In this document: positions 23,391 through 34,134 of the stretch, one piece after another
How positions within the stretch are numbered: position 1 is the first letter of the stretch
Layout: every line of letters starts with the position of its first letter
Source of the DNA: Hypholoma sublateritium FD-334 SS-4
Taxonomy: Eukaryota > Basidiomycota > Agaricomycetes > Agaricales > Strophariaceae
Length of the DNA stretch: 64,000 nt
Direction: 5' to 3'
Assembly: GCA_000827495.1 (NCBI GenBank)
Contig: KN817520.1
Location: 663,700-727,699, forward strand
Notes under the pieces: model-generated
Databases searched by the model: none
What the model saw: only the letters and a program-made list of their open reading frames with translations
What the model was told of the DNA's origin: nothing
Position numbers and translations under genes: made by a program

Positions 23391-24763
23391 GGCAGCCCGC
23401 GTTTTGGGTTGCGAGCCTGGCAGGGGGCTGGATCACGCCGCCGTCGACTTTTGTACAGAACCCAATCTCAGATCTAGATAGGTGCTTATAGCCTGCGCGC
23501 GCGCACGGGATTTCCCCTTGGGCCACATCAACTGCTCGTCTTCTGATCTGCGTTGTGTGCTCCTCCGACTGTTTTCAGGAATATTTGTTGACATCGGTGG
23601 TCCTCGCAGACATACGCGCAAGTGACGTTTAGACGTTGATTGGCAGTCTCAGGCAGCCTCCTGAGGGATACTCTGAGGCACGCCGGTACCAGTCTCTGCA
23701 TTTTGCAGATAACATGTACCGCACACAATACTTTTGCTTATCTGCGCCATGCAAACTAATTATCGAAGGCCGACAACGAAATCAATCAGACGCTCTTCCA
23801 TTGCCCGTAACATTTTACTTATACTCATTCGTAACCTTCAATCCCTCCACTTGCGCCAAACCTTGGACCCCTCCTCCGGTCAGTCCTTGTCCTCCTTCGA
23901 TACACTCAAGTTGACTAGAATCTACGCGATTCAGGATCCTTTCTGCCGACACCCACAAGTAAATCTCGACCCCAAATTTCCCTTGGGGAATATACTGGCA
24001 CCTCAGCGCCGAGCGCCCATATACTCTCCACGGCTGCAATTCGAGGCAAGTTCTCGGCGTGTGCTGCTCTATTGTATGTATAATCTTCGCATAATTGGAC
24101 TGCTGGATCAGCCGCCGTGCTCACATTTTGAATAGTTGTCCGGCCTTGTCCGGCACCTGAATCAATTCCCAACTGGTGTCTATTTTTGTTGGCATATGTT
24201 CTTGGCTCTTTTCACCCGCGCCGTACTTCCGTCAACTAGGGAACAGATGTTTTTGTCTCTGGTCATCTCTGAACTATAAGATATCAAAGAAGCAGTGGAG
24301 CTTTCTCGAAATCATGTCTCAAAACATCAAAGGAAGGGGGGTGCTCTTCAGCTCTGTCTTTATATCATCCGTCGTGGCTGGGAATCGTGTACACTAGCGA
24401 CATCGGCGACAGCCTCGGTGTCGTCTGTCTATGTAGTATGGGTGAGTGATACAGAAAACAATGCTGCAGCATACATGTTGCCTCTCAGCCAACGCCACTA
24501 GTACTGATGAACTTATACCACAGAAGTCTGATGATCGTGATGTCGCTGTGGGTCAACTGCGGAAAACGTCTTCGATTATTCAATCATCCATGGTGTGTAT
24601 GTTTTGTTGCAACTGCGAATTCAAAAAAGGTGTTGATCACCATATATTTATCGCTAGACCTACGTCTTCTGATATCCGCCGCACACTTCCGTTGTTCATC
24701 ACCTGGGAGAGACGGCGACTTCGACCCCAGTACCTATTCAAGAAAGCGAGAACGCAATCAGCT
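23391..24763. other. 1.4 kb interval with no recognised gene
   Basis: Short frames only. Hydrophobic pieces on the plus strand at about 24180-24400 and 24510-24780 could be remnants of a membrane-protein gene, but no conserved motif or consistent exon chain was found. Confidence 0.35.
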
Positions 24764-25826
24764 TTATGCCGACCGATAGTAATCTGAGGCCACACCTATA
24801 TGTCGTAGGAATTGCTGAAAGTTCATAAACAAATCGTCGGTTTCGGTGAGCTCGTAGTGTCTGCTCAGTATCTTCGCCGAGTCCACTAAAAGCAATCTAG
24901 ATCAGCCCTGGACAAACGTTAGCGGTCCCAAAATTATGCTTACAGTCGTATCCGAACAGAGAACGTGCGTTTGGCGGATAATACGGACTACTCAACCCCC
25001 CTGGCGTCAAGATCGGGGACAGGGGGTCGTCGAGGTTCGTGGTTCCGATGTATGAGTTCGTCATCCGTGCTTGGCTGCAAATCGCGCATTTAAATCAGGA
25101 CCGGAAGGACAATGCATCAACTCTGCAGCTTCAGATGAGGCACTCACGAGTTCCGGAGCGATATCTTGATTCCTTCCAACTGCCGCTTGCTCTCGTCCAA
25201 CTGTGTCTGCAAGCTCTCTGGGAGGTGCTCGCTGATCTGGACGTCGACTTGTTCTTTGACTTGTTTTATCGTTTCTTCTCTGATGAAGTCTCCCCAGTCT
25301 GTTGACTGGCTCCTGCTGGCATATTAGATGGATGTATGCCGAGTCGAAGAATGCGCCCAGTAATACCTCATGGAGTCCTCGACCTGTTGTTTGACGTCGC
25401 TTTCCAGTCTTGATTTGAGCTCGCTGAGCTCGTTGTTCATGTTCCAGCTGTGCCTGTCTATCTCGTCGTTTATTGCTCGGATCTCATCTTGCGTTGTGCG
25501 CTAGACGATAACCCAATAGGCTCAATTGAACGTCTAATGCGGCTTGACTAGAAAACATACAGGTTCTGTAGGAAGTGCGTTAAACTGGTCCGTTTGTTCC
25601 TGGAGCACTGTGAAGCCTTCATTCCTAATTAATTACGGGACACTGGGTGGTCAATAATTCCCTGCACGGTGAGAATATGGACCTACAGATAGCCCCAAGT
25701 AATTGCGATCTCCGCCATCGCTTGCCGCATGAGCTCGGCGGGGTTTTCTTCTTCCATCTCGATGGGCGTCGTCGGTGCTGTGGACTGGGCCATGTGTACG
25801 CTTCCGTCTGTTTTCACGGACGACAT
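24764..25826 (-). CDS. Coiled-coil protein of an unnamed family (short paralogue)
   Basis: Six exons (25826-25687, 25624-25561, 25500-25367, 25315-25148, 25074-24944, 24885-24764) give 252 residues. Blocks in order: an N-terminal helix (LMRQAMAEIAITWGYLNEGF, TVLQEQTDQFNAL); a coiled coil (RTTQDEIRAINDEID ... SELKSRLESDVKQQVEDSMR); VKEQVDVQISEHLPESL with LDESKRQLEGIKISLRNS; a Pro-rich linker (LSPILTPGGLSSPYYPPN); and a C-terminal helical block (LFGYDLDSAKILSRHYELTE, MNFQQFLRHIGV). The same order, similar residues and an intron in the same codon (after RN-Ser, phase 2) occur in the gene at 51840-54970. An upstream in-frame ATG at 25874 is possible, but the sequence before 25826 looks like leader. 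No function can be given; coiled coils suggest dimerisation. Confidence 0.75.
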
Positions 25827-26115
25827 CAAGTCAACGAGATAATTAATGTCTGTACAGGGGATCGAGCGCAGCATATAAGTTCCAGGGACTGAGCCTTGCG
25901 GCTACCTCATGTCCACCCTGCCGTCGACGCATGTATACATATTTGTTATAAGTAAAACCAAGAAGTACGTAAGTAGATTTGTATACGAATGTAGCATGTA
26001 CAGCAGGCGCAGGTATGCACGTTTATATCATTGATACAAGAGGTCCGCGAGCAGTTGCCCTTATTAGTTCGGCTTCATTTCATCTCATCAGTCGGCGCCA
26101 GACACGGAGGAGGCA

Positions 26116-27367
26116 CTACAGTTTCTGCCTCACCTTGACTGGATCGCTCTTGAACTCGAGAACGAGATCCTTGCCCATGCCCGTAGTCAGGAAGTCGCGC
26201 AGGTTCGTCAGCGCGCGCACCTCCATCTTGCGCTGCGTGTCCCGGCTCTCCGTGCCCATGTGTGGGAGAAGCGTCACCTGCGGGAAGTCGAAGAAGCGCG
26301 GGTTGACCTCCGGCTCGTTCGGGAACACGTCCAGGCCGGCGGCGGCGATCTGTAAATTAGCGTCAGTGCGAGTGACAGGGGCGCGCAAGGATAAGTGGAC
26401 TAACGTGGCCATCTTCAAGCGCCCTAATCAGCGCCGCCTCGTCGATGACCTTCCCCCGCGCGGTGTTGACGATGATCGCGCCAGGCTTCAGCGCCCTGAT
26501 CATCTTCTCGCCGACGAGGCCCACCGTCTCCGCGCGCAGCGGCACATGGACGCTGAGCACGTCCGTCTGCCCAAGCATCGCGTCGACGTCCGCGAAGTAC
26601 TCGCAGAACGCGGGTGCATCGGGATTCCTGCTGCGCGAGTGGTAGATCACGCGCATCGGGAAGGCGTGGACGAGCTCCGCGAGGCGCCCGCCGATGCCGC
26701 CCAGCCCGAGGATCGCGAGCGTCTTCCCCGTGAGGTCTTGCGTGCGCGCGCTGACGCCCGCGGGCTTCCACTTGAGCTCGCGCACGGAGCGCTCCCCGTG
26801 CGCGAACTGCCGCATCGTCGAGAGGAGCAGGTACAGCGCCGTCGTCGCCGTGGCGTCATCTACAGCCCCGGGGGTGTTCGACAGATAGATCCCTGTGAGT
26901 GCCGCGCTTAATGAGTTCCTTCCCGGGATCGTGATTAGAAGCATGACGGCACGCACCGCGGGCCTTGCATGCATGCACGTCGACGGGGTCGTACCCCGCG
27001 CCGTTGTGCGCGATCCAGCGCACGGAGGACGGCAGGCCGTCGATGAGCGCCTTGTCGAAGACGCCGATGCGCCGCGCGGACTCGTTCTCCCTGTAGATCC
27101 CGACGGTGTTCTCATACTTCCCGCCGGGTCCGAACGCGGCGAGGAAGCTCGCGCGATCCGGAGAGTCGTCGTACTACGGGCGTCAGCTGCGATGTTGCAG
27201 GAGCGCACGAAATTAAGCGCGTACGATCACTTCTGCGATATCCCCCAGCAGGCGCTTCACGTCGTCGTGCGCCCATACGATTTGTCCTGTGCGCAGATGT
27301 TATCAGGTATGCATTAATTAGACTGATGATCAGGGTGCTTACTGCATATCAATATCCGTGGTGCCAT
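26116..27367 (-). CDS. D-isomer-specific 2-hydroxyacid dehydrogenase (glyoxylate/hydroxypyruvate reductase type)
   Basis: Five exons (27367-27343, 27286-27225, 27173-26957, 26892-26405, 26349-26116) give 341 residues. The start reads MAPRILICRQIVWAHDDVKR. The NAD(P)-binding motif LAILGLGGIGGRLAEL sits mid-protein. The catalytic residues are present: Arg in IVNTARGKVIDEAAL, Glu in GLDVFPNEPEV and His in LLPHMGTES. Family members reduce 2-keto acids such as glyoxylate or hydroxypyruvate to D-2-hydroxy acids in cytosol or mitochondria. No targeting signal is seen, so cytosolic action is likely. The first exon codes for only eight full residues. The donor after ...DIAEVI could alternatively lie 6 nt upstream. 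The exact substrate cannot be read from sequence. Confidence 0.88.
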
Positions 27368-27981
27368 CCTGTGAAATAGTAAGGAGAATGGGATGGTAGA
27401 GCGCTTGGTGAGTACCCTGCGTATTTAGGATTTAGCTGCGGCTTTTATTACGGGAACGTGGCTCGAGGATTCAGGGAGAATGGTTCGGTGAAAGCAACTG
27501 AGCAACGAAGAGCGATAGCAACCGGAGTTGTGGTGCTGGGCCAATGCTGGGCCGGCGCTGAGCGTTTCTGCCAGCTCATCCGGACCGCGCCCCTCTCTTT
27601 CCTGCCGGCCGGGACTGCACGCATATAAGAGGCTCATCATGAGATGCAAGGCGCGACCCCACCTGACTCTTCAGCGCACTCATCGAGACAGAACCCAGAG
27701 AAGATAATGGTGCACTATATATAGTATCTGAGCCTGATAGGGCGTAACGTAAAGATTGTAGGCTGAGAGAGTTCGACCAGGTCTCCCCATTAGCATGCAC
27801 ACTACAGGATGGGGAATCGAACGCCTCTGTTTTCCCCAGGATTTGATACGACGATAAAACTGTCTCACCACATTTCAAATAAACGATGCGTGAGATCGCA
27901 AACGAGCGACTGATTTTATTGACCACTGACCACGTAGTCAAGCTTCAAGCTTCAGCTTCAGGTCTGAAAGTACTAGAACCA
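27368..27981. other. Intergenic between dehydrogenase start and GT49 stop
   Basis: Contains promoter sequence for the dehydrogenase and the 3' region of the GT49 gene. No coding feature recognised. Confidence 0.4.
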
Positions 27982-29667
27982 TCATACCCAATTAATTGAC
28001 GTTTCTGTGGTGAAATTATCTATCCTTACTTTAGGAACTGTTCGCACAACGGGTTTGATTTTTTTGCACTCATTGAGTGCATTTTCCGCCAGATCTGCAT
28101 CAAGTACTCCAGTTGCGTGGTACCTCATCAGATACCTATACAAAGAAGAGAAGAATCACCAACTGAAAGGTCGATTCAGAAGCGCTAACGAACCTCAAAC
28201 ATGCCTCTTCCTTGAATTCTGCGTAGATTTTGCGGTTGTATCTACGCTAAAGAGACATGAGTGGTTGGTTTCTGCCTCAATTGAATAGTACAAACTTCGT
28301 GATCGCGAGCTCCCTCTTCGTACAGGTGATTCTGATGGATTATGAAATGGTCGGCCAGAACATAGTACGAAACTCCGGCCAGATACATTTCGAAAAGACA
28401 GGCAGCTTTGTTACCGCCGTAGCCCACAAATCGTTCGTCGCACCTATTATGAAGATTGTAGCAGGTACTTGATGGTAGTGTAATGATTAAGCGAGCTCAC
28501 CAGGGTGGGCCATCCTTTCTGAAGATAACGTAGGGCTCGTACGCAGGTTGATATCGAGTCACCTTGTACACTTCTCCTGGCGGTGCCCCGTAAAAGTGTT
28601 TGTAATCTGTGGCGTTGTGGCCAGGTGCCCAAGAAGCATGGAACATCTCAACGCGTCGCTTTTCAACAAGCTGGAGCAGATCCTAAGCCAAATTACTGAG
28701 AGTTGGTCCGGAGTAGTTTGGGGAACGACAAACCGCTTTCTTGGCTGGAAACGACCTGTAATTCATTCCTTGATTAAAATCAATGTATTGGAACGCAGGG
28801 ATGACAAGAGCCGCACGCCCCGCATATAACTTGTCAGAAATGGTCGAGCTTTGCTTGATCACAGAGCGGAAATCCGTGCATGGGTAAAAGTCAATGTCCA
28901 GCATCATCACAAAGTCAGTGCGCGCGAACAGTCGGGCGATGTTGCGCCATGTATTGAACTGGCGCTCAAAGACGTCGACAACGAGGTGGACGTCGACAAA
29001 GGTCGACATCAGCGGCGAGGAAGTGTACATCTCATGCAAGGATTCCAGTACTTCCTGGACATGTTCAGCGACGTCCCTGATGTGGACGGTAACAGAAATC
29101 GGGCCTGCGCGGGTTAACATGGCAGTCGAAGTAAGTAGAGCCAGAGAGCGAACCTCGATATTTCTCAACAAGGCGAGCGAAGACGTCAAAGCGATTGCTG
29201 GTGATAAGTGTCGTGATAGTGATGTCGGTGGCGGCAGGCGAGCCTCTGGCACGGTAGAAGAAGGGCGTGACTTTGGATGGGTGCATAGAAGTTGCCAATG
29301 CTTTAGAGAGAACCTTAGACTCATCAACGTATATAGGCCGCGAATGTCCAAGACCGTTCTGGAGAGTAAATTCGCTCGAAGTCCAGGAAAACATTGGCTG
29401 TCGACGCGCTTGAGGTGTGTTGCCTGCTGAAGGAGGGAACGCGGGATGAGCAACACCAGATTCGAGACTATAAATCATCGCGCCAGAGGCAGAGACAGAA
29501 GGTCTTGACACGAGAATTTCCAGGAAATGGAGGAGCAGCGAAGACAAGGGCGCGATAAGGAGTAGATTTGTCGTGTATATCACGCAAACAGTGACAAAAA
29601 GCAACGAGAGAACCTGCGGCACAATACGCAACTGCCGCAAGACAGAAAAACGAACAAGACCGGCCAT
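27982..29667 (-). CDS. Family 49 glycosyltransferase (LARGE-like), type II membrane protein
   Basis: Six exons (29667-29154, 29104-28734, 28682-28501, 28443-28296, 28246-28194, 28135-27982) give 473 residues. A hydrophobic anchor at residues ~15-50 (VLSLLFVTVCVIYTTNLLLI) follows a short basic cytosolic tail, the topology of Golgi glycosyltransferases. The nucleotide-sugar site is the DxD motif in MMLDIDFYPCTDFR. Other family landmarks are FNTWRNIARLFARTDFV, YKHFYGAPPGEVYKVTRYQP, YEPYVIFRK, WCDERFVGYGGNKAACLFEM and DHFIIHQNH. The family includes human B4GAT1 and the C-terminal domain of LARGE, which add glucuronic acid to O-mannose matriglycan. Fungi have no dystroglycan, so the fungal acceptor is unknown. 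A TATA-like sequence lies 31-40 bp upstream of the start. Confidence 0.85.
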
Positions 29668-29697
29668 CCCGAAGGAAATTTTGAGGTGTACGCCTGA

Positions 29698-29707
29698 TTT
29701 TTATATA
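29698..29707 (-). promoter_or_regulatory. TATA-like element upstream of the GT49 gene
   Basis: TATATAAAAA on the minus strand, 31-40 bp before the ATG at 29667. Position would imply a very short 5' leader. Sequence match only. Confidence 0.35.
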
Positions 29708-29823
29708 AGATGATAGTCGGTTTGGGTTGGGTTTGGGCGGAGGGACTGGAGCTGAGTTAAGCTGGTGGGAATAGATTATGTAAAATTCAAATCAAGATAT
29801 CCAACGAGGTGCTTTCAACATGC

Positions 29824-29846
29824 GACACTGACTGCGAGTAGACTGC
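29824..29846 (+). repeat. Short direct repeat in the promoter of F-box gene 1, shared with F-box gene 2
   Basis: ACTGCGAG occurs twice here (in GACACTGACTGCGAG and again 8 bp on). ACACTGACTGCGAG recurs at 31862-31875 before F-box gene 2, and downstream GATCAAACA also matches, showing that the duplication included upstream DNA. Confidence 0.5.
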
Positions 29847-30026
29847 GAGTGAAAAGGTGAAAGATTTACATCACAGTATGTTGCAACATTGACATTGCAC
29901 ACGTTCTAAGGGATCAAACAACGAGGCCCGTTCGATTAGCGATGGGCTGCTGCCCAAGGCTGCACTCTTAATTATCGCCACCACCTGCCTGCTATATTTC
30001 TGCATTCGTAGTATCCGGCGAGTCCA

Positions 30027-31721
30027 ATGACGAAAGCTAAAGGCTCTGCGCGTTCGCCGAAGGCATCTCATATCCATAAACCTGGACGCTTAGCCCTTCA
30101 ACGAGGAGTCGAAACTTTGTACCCAGACCTGTGGCTAGAAATTTTCTCCTATACCATCGATATCGACTGCGATATCCAGGAGCGCATTCCTTGGTCGAAC
30201 ATCACAGATGGCACAGCTACCTCCAAAATTTCCGGAAGAACTTTATCTTCCTCCAACAAGTCCATCGATCCCAGTCGACCCCTCCGAATAATATCGCACG
30301 TCTGCCGCTATTGGCGCTCAATCATGAGCGACGCACCCCTTCTCTGGAGCCAAGTGATCGACTGCGGATGCACGATGCCAATGTGGCTAAGTAGGGTCCT
30401 GATATACGCAAAAGATGCGCCTCTGGTTGTCCGTTTCTCGCACCTGGATCGTTGCAGGAAGACCAGCCGCCTTGACCAACGTAAGATGGACAAGAATCTG
30501 TTCCTTGTATTGGTTACCAAAAACGAGTTCAGGGAATTCCACGGGGACTTTTCCGTGGTCCAGCCATCGTCTGAAACCATTGCAGCCTTCTTAGAGCGCT
30601 TCCGACATCGTATGCCACATTTGACGACGTTGTCACTCAACCCAGGTACCAAAGCTCTGACCATGGAATTATTCAATTCATCCCCGTTGAATCTATTTCA
30701 AGGCACCATTCCGCCAAAATTGACGAGAGCCACCTTTACTCACGGCCTTTTCAGTAATCACCCTACGAGCCCTTGGCGAAATCTCACATACTTGTCGATA
30801 TCTAACTTCTCACTTTTCGAGTTCCTTCCGTTATCTCTTTTGCAGCAAACTCCTGTCTTGGAGCATCTTGTCATGGTTATTCACGACTTGCCAAATCTTC
30901 GTGGTGAAGCATTCTTCCCAGCGCGAGGGAGGGTGAAACTTCCTTATCTTGCCCGAATTCATGTGTCGGGACCACTAATGGCATCCATATTGTTGTTGGG
31001 TTCTTTGGAACCCCCTCTTGCATTGACCTCACTTATCTGCAGAATTACTGAGTGTAATTCTGGCTCTATGGCCGCGGAATTCGCAACAATATTACATGGC
31101 GTCTGTACTCCAGATCAGAAAAACGCACAATCGGCTAATACCATTCGCTTGGATTTGTCTACGCTCTTTCCGAGAATACACGTCGCTACCAACGAAACGG
31201 GCCACAAGTATCATTTCAGCTACGAGCCCTTGAGGATAGATGACTCTTTTACGTTTATGGCGCATTTTCGTCCCTTTTTCCACTCGTGTAGCCGCCTCAT
31301 CGTCGAAGCGGAGGAGCTTGGGATTGACCTACAGGATCACTACAGCACTCTTCTCTTTGATGTCCTCCCTTGGTTTGACAATGTACAGATGGTGGCCCTT
31401 CGTGAAACAACATACCCGCTGATTCTTCCATTGCTCGCTGATGGTGAGCTCCCACGCTTACGGGAGGTGATAATGCCTTCCGCCATTTCCAAGGAGCTTG
31501 GGTATATGGACCAACTTTCAAATTTCCTCGCGGGCAGGATGGAATATGACCGGCCTGTCTGCACTCTGAATTTTCCATCGACCTACGGAAATCATAAAAA
31601 TGCTAAGTCCAAGAAAAAGGTGAAGATGCTGAAGAAGTTGTTTGAGGTAAACATCAAATTTAGGAAGGAGGTTCCATGGGCAGCGGCGAATCTAAAGGAC
31701 GAAGGTCTCTGGTTTGTCTGA
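30027..31721 (+). CDS. F-box protein, tandem copy 1
   Basis: One intronless frame of 564 residues. The F-box is at residues ~30-115: VETLYPDLWLEIFSYTID, then after a linker DPSRPLRIISHVCRYWRSIM and APLLWSQVIDCG. This is the classic mushroom F-box arrangement (P-x-LWLEIF ... VC-x-YWR ... P-x-LW). Leucine-rich segments follow (LTTLSLNPG, LTYLSISNFS, LREVIMPSAIS) and probably form a substrate-binding solenoid. The tail is basic (KNAKSKKKVKMLKKLF). It should act as an SCF ubiquitin-ligase substrate receptor; the substrate is unknown. Copy 2, 294 bp downstream on the same strand, aligns along the whole length, so the pair is a tandem duplication. Divergent from the GT49 gene with 359 bp between starts. 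Confidence 0.85.
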   Translation: MTKAKGSARSPKASHIHKPGRLALQRGVETLYPDLWLEIFSYTIDIDCDIQERIPWSNITDGTATSKISGRTLSSSNKSIDPSRPLRIISHVCRYWRSIMSDAPLLWSQVIDCGCTMPMWLSRVLIYAKDAPLVVRFSHLDRCRKTSRLDQRKMDKNLFLVLVTKNEFREFHGDFSVVQPSSETIAAFLERFRHRMPHLTTLSLNPGTKALTMELFNSSPLNLFQGTIPPKLTRATFTHGLFSNHPTSPWRNLTYLSISNFSLFEFLPLSLLQQTPVLEHLVMVIHDLPNLRGEAFFPARGRVKLPYLARIHVSGPLMASILLLGSLEPPLALTSLICRITECNSGSMAAEFATILHGVCTPDQKNAQSANTIRLDLSTLFPRIHVATNETGHKYHFSYEPLRIDDSFTFMAHFRPFFHSCSRLIVEAEELGIDLQDHYSTLLFDVLPWFDNVQMVALRETTYPLILPLLADGELPRLREVIMPSAISKELGYMDQLSNFLAGRMEYDRPVCTLNFPSTYGNHKNAKSKKKVKMLKKLFEVNIKFRKEVPWAAANLKDEGLWFV

Positions 31722-32014
31722 AGTACTATAGTGCTTACGGTTTCTACATGCATTCATTTATGCTGCAATCAAAGAAAATTAGTAGTGAAATATAAAATTC
31801 ATTTTCGCAGGATCTTATCAATTACTCAAGGTGTGGTGGAGTAACTTCCAGCGTACTATGTACACTGACTGCGAGACAAGAGGTGCCGATGCATTTACTT
31901 GGCATTTACCTCTACGAAGATCAAACATTGAAACAAGGCCATCCGCACCCATTTCCCACGCTTGCATTGCTGCCACCACCACCTCGGAAGTATCCCCGCC
32001 GCAATGCAAAGCCA
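31722..32014. other. Spacer between tandem F-box genes
   Basis: Resembles the promoter of copy 1 in its right half (ACACTGACTGCGAG at 31862-31875; GATCAAACATTGAAACAAGG near 31919). The open frame here continues into copy 2 but is more likely 5' leader. Confidence 0.45.
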
Positions 32015-33724
32015 ATGGCGAAAACCAAAGGATCTACGCGTCCCCCACGAGCACCGCATACTCACGTAACGAATTGCTTGTTCCTTCAACGAGGAGTCGA
32101 GACCCTTTGCCCAGACCTATGGCTCGAAATCTTTTCCTTTACTACCGATGTCGACTCTATTACCTACGATCGCATGCCTTGGAAGAGCAGCGCACAGAGC
32201 GCGGCTACGACAGAAATGGCCAAGAGAACTTTATCCTCCCCTAGCGCATTCTTCGATCCCAGTCAACCTCTCCGAATAATATCGCACGTATGCCGCTACT
32301 GGCGCGCCATTTTGAGCGATGCATCCCATCTCTGGAGCCAAGTGATTGACTGTGGATACATGACGCCGATGTGGCTAAGTAGGGTCCTGCATTACGCCAA
32401 CGATGCTCCTTTGGTTGTACGCTGCTCGTTCTTGGGTCAATCCGGACAGCCTCCCACCTACCTTGACAAACAAACCATGGACTTAAATTTATTCGTCGTG
32501 CTTGTTGCCAAAAACGAGTTTAGAGAATTCCATAGGGACTTCCTTCATGCCCGCCTCTCATTTCACACCATTGCGGCCCTCTTGAATCGTTTCCGACATC
32601 GAATGCCACAGTTAACGGCGTTGTCGCTCAATCCGGGTGCTCTCGCTCAGGAACTATTCAATTCATCCCCGGTGAACCTGTTTCAAGGCACCGCCCCACC
32701 CAAATTGAAGAGAGCTACATTGGTAAACTGTCCATTCAGTAATTACCAGACGCAACCTTGGCAAAACCTCACATACTTGTCGATATCCAACAACTCCCAT
32801 CAAGTATTCCTCCCATTATCTCTTTTGCAACAAACTCCTGCCTTGGAACATCTTGTCATTGTCATTTACAATTCCACAAATCTTCATTATGCAGCATTCT
32901 TCCCAGCACGAGGGAGGGTGAAACTACCTAATCTTTCCCGGATTCAACTGTCGGGCGCTCTGAATTCATGCATCATGTTCTTGTGCTCTTTAGAACCGCC
33001 TCTTGATCTGACATTACTTGTCTGCAGAATAACTGAGTATCGTCCCGGGTGGCTGGATGCGGAAATAGCGACAATATTCCATGGAATCACATCAACTCCA
33101 GATACCAGCAACACCCAAGCATCCAACACCATTCGCCTTGATTTATCAAAGGATACTCCCAGGATACGTGTCAGAACCAACAATACGGGCCACAAGCATC
33201 ATTTTACTTACGAAGATCAAAGAATCGAACTGGACGCTAATGACCATCTTTCCTTTATGGAGTGCTTTTGTCCGTATTTCCATTCATGTACCTGTCTGAT
33301 TTTCGAAACGCAGCAGCAGCTTGATTCTAATATACATACTAAAGAATTCTACGCCAATGTCCTTCTTGTTCTCCTCCCTCAGTTTGTCAATGTTGAAGTA
33401 CTGGCTCTTCCTGGAACATCTTACTCGCTGATTTTTCCACTGCTCGCGGATGTGGACATGATGTTCCCAAACCTACGCGAGGTGATAATGCCTTTTACCA
33501 TCTCCAGGGAGGCTGGGTATTTGGACCAAATTTCGAACTTCCTCACGGACAGGAGAAAATCTGGTCGACCCATCGCTACCTTGAGCTTTCCAACAATTCA
33601 TGGAAGTCACAAAAGTGCCAAGTCCAACAAAAGAGCGAGGATGCTAAAGAAGTCGTTTGGGGTGGATATCAAATTTCGGGAGGAGGATCCATGGATGGCC
33701 AATTTGAAGGATGAAGGTTTCTGA
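32015..33724 (+). CDS. F-box protein, tandem copy 2
   Basis: Intronless frame of 569 residues when started at MAKTKGSTRPPRAPH, which aligns with the MTKAKGSARSPKASH start of copy 1. The frame is open 44 codons further upstream (to 31883) but that part has no match in copy 1. F-box landmarks: VETLCPDLWLEIFSFTTD, DPSQPLRIISHVCRYWRAIL, SHLWSQVIDCG. The C-terminal stretches match copy 1 (LREVIMPFTISREAGYLDQI, KRARMLKKSFGVDIKFREED). The region around residues 140-150 carries a small insertion relative to copy 1. It probably selects substrates for an SCF ubiquitin ligase. Both copies look intact, so functional divergence or redundancy are both possible. Confidence 0.85.
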   Translation: MAKTKGSTRPPRAPHTHVTNCLFLQRGVETLCPDLWLEIFSFTTDVDSITYDRMPWKSSAQSAATTEMAKRTLSSPSAFFDPSQPLRIISHVCRYWRAILSDASHLWSQVIDCGYMTPMWLSRVLHYANDAPLVVRCSFLGQSGQPPTYLDKQTMDLNLFVVLVAKNEFREFHRDFLHARLSFHTIAALLNRFRHRMPQLTALSLNPGALAQELFNSSPVNLFQGTAPPKLKRATLVNCPFSNYQTQPWQNLTYLSISNNSHQVFLPLSLLQQTPALEHLVIVIYNSTNLHYAAFFPARGRVKLPNLSRIQLSGALNSCIMFLCSLEPPLDLTLLVCRITEYRPGWLDAEIATIFHGITSTPDTSNTQASNTIRLDLSKDTPRIRVRTNNTGHKHHFTYEDQRIELDANDHLSFMECFCPYFHSCTCLIFETQQQLDSNIHTKEFYANVLLVLLPQFVNVEVLALPGTSYSLIFPLLADVDMMFPNLREVIMPFTISREAGYLDQISNFLTDRRKSGRPIATLSFPTIHGSHKSAKSNKRARMLKKSFGVDIKFREEDPWMANLKDEGF

Positions 33725-34134
33725 TTGTGCTGAAGCATTGTACTTACACCCAAATTACATATTACATGCAAATGCATTATTTAATGACGTTGTTGAAGGA
33801 AATTCACAGTGACTCAAAATCTGATTTTTTGTTCTTTTTCATCTCAATTTCTTATTAGTGTATATACAGGCCTTGAATTGTGCTTACGGTGCATTACTCG
33901 CTCTTTGCTTACTACTCTTTCCTTATGCCGGATTGCCCAGAAGGTTGCCAGAAGGGGCGAGGTGGCATGCCATCATCCATTTCTCGCACCGACAAATTAA
34001 ATTCGACCCTTGAACATGACCATCACTCCTCCAGCAAATAATCGACCGCTTTCTGCCCTTCCGCTTCAGCTCTCGAAATCTCTGTACATCTTTGCATCAC
34101 AACCTAGTCGCGCTATTTCCAATTACATTCAACC
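33725..34134. other. Spacer before F-box gene 3
   Basis: Promoter and leader region. An upstream ATG frame from 34017 overlaps the start of gene 3 out of frame. No other feature seen. Confidence 0.35.

Noticed and set aside
22990..23481. 163-codon plus-strand frame
   Set aside because: It overlaps a minus-strand frame with more protein-like composition, and no homologue is recognised for the plus frame.
24176..24790. Possible multi-pass membrane protein on the plus strand
   Set aside because: Hydrophobic pieces exist but in different frames, without conserved residues or a workable exon chain.
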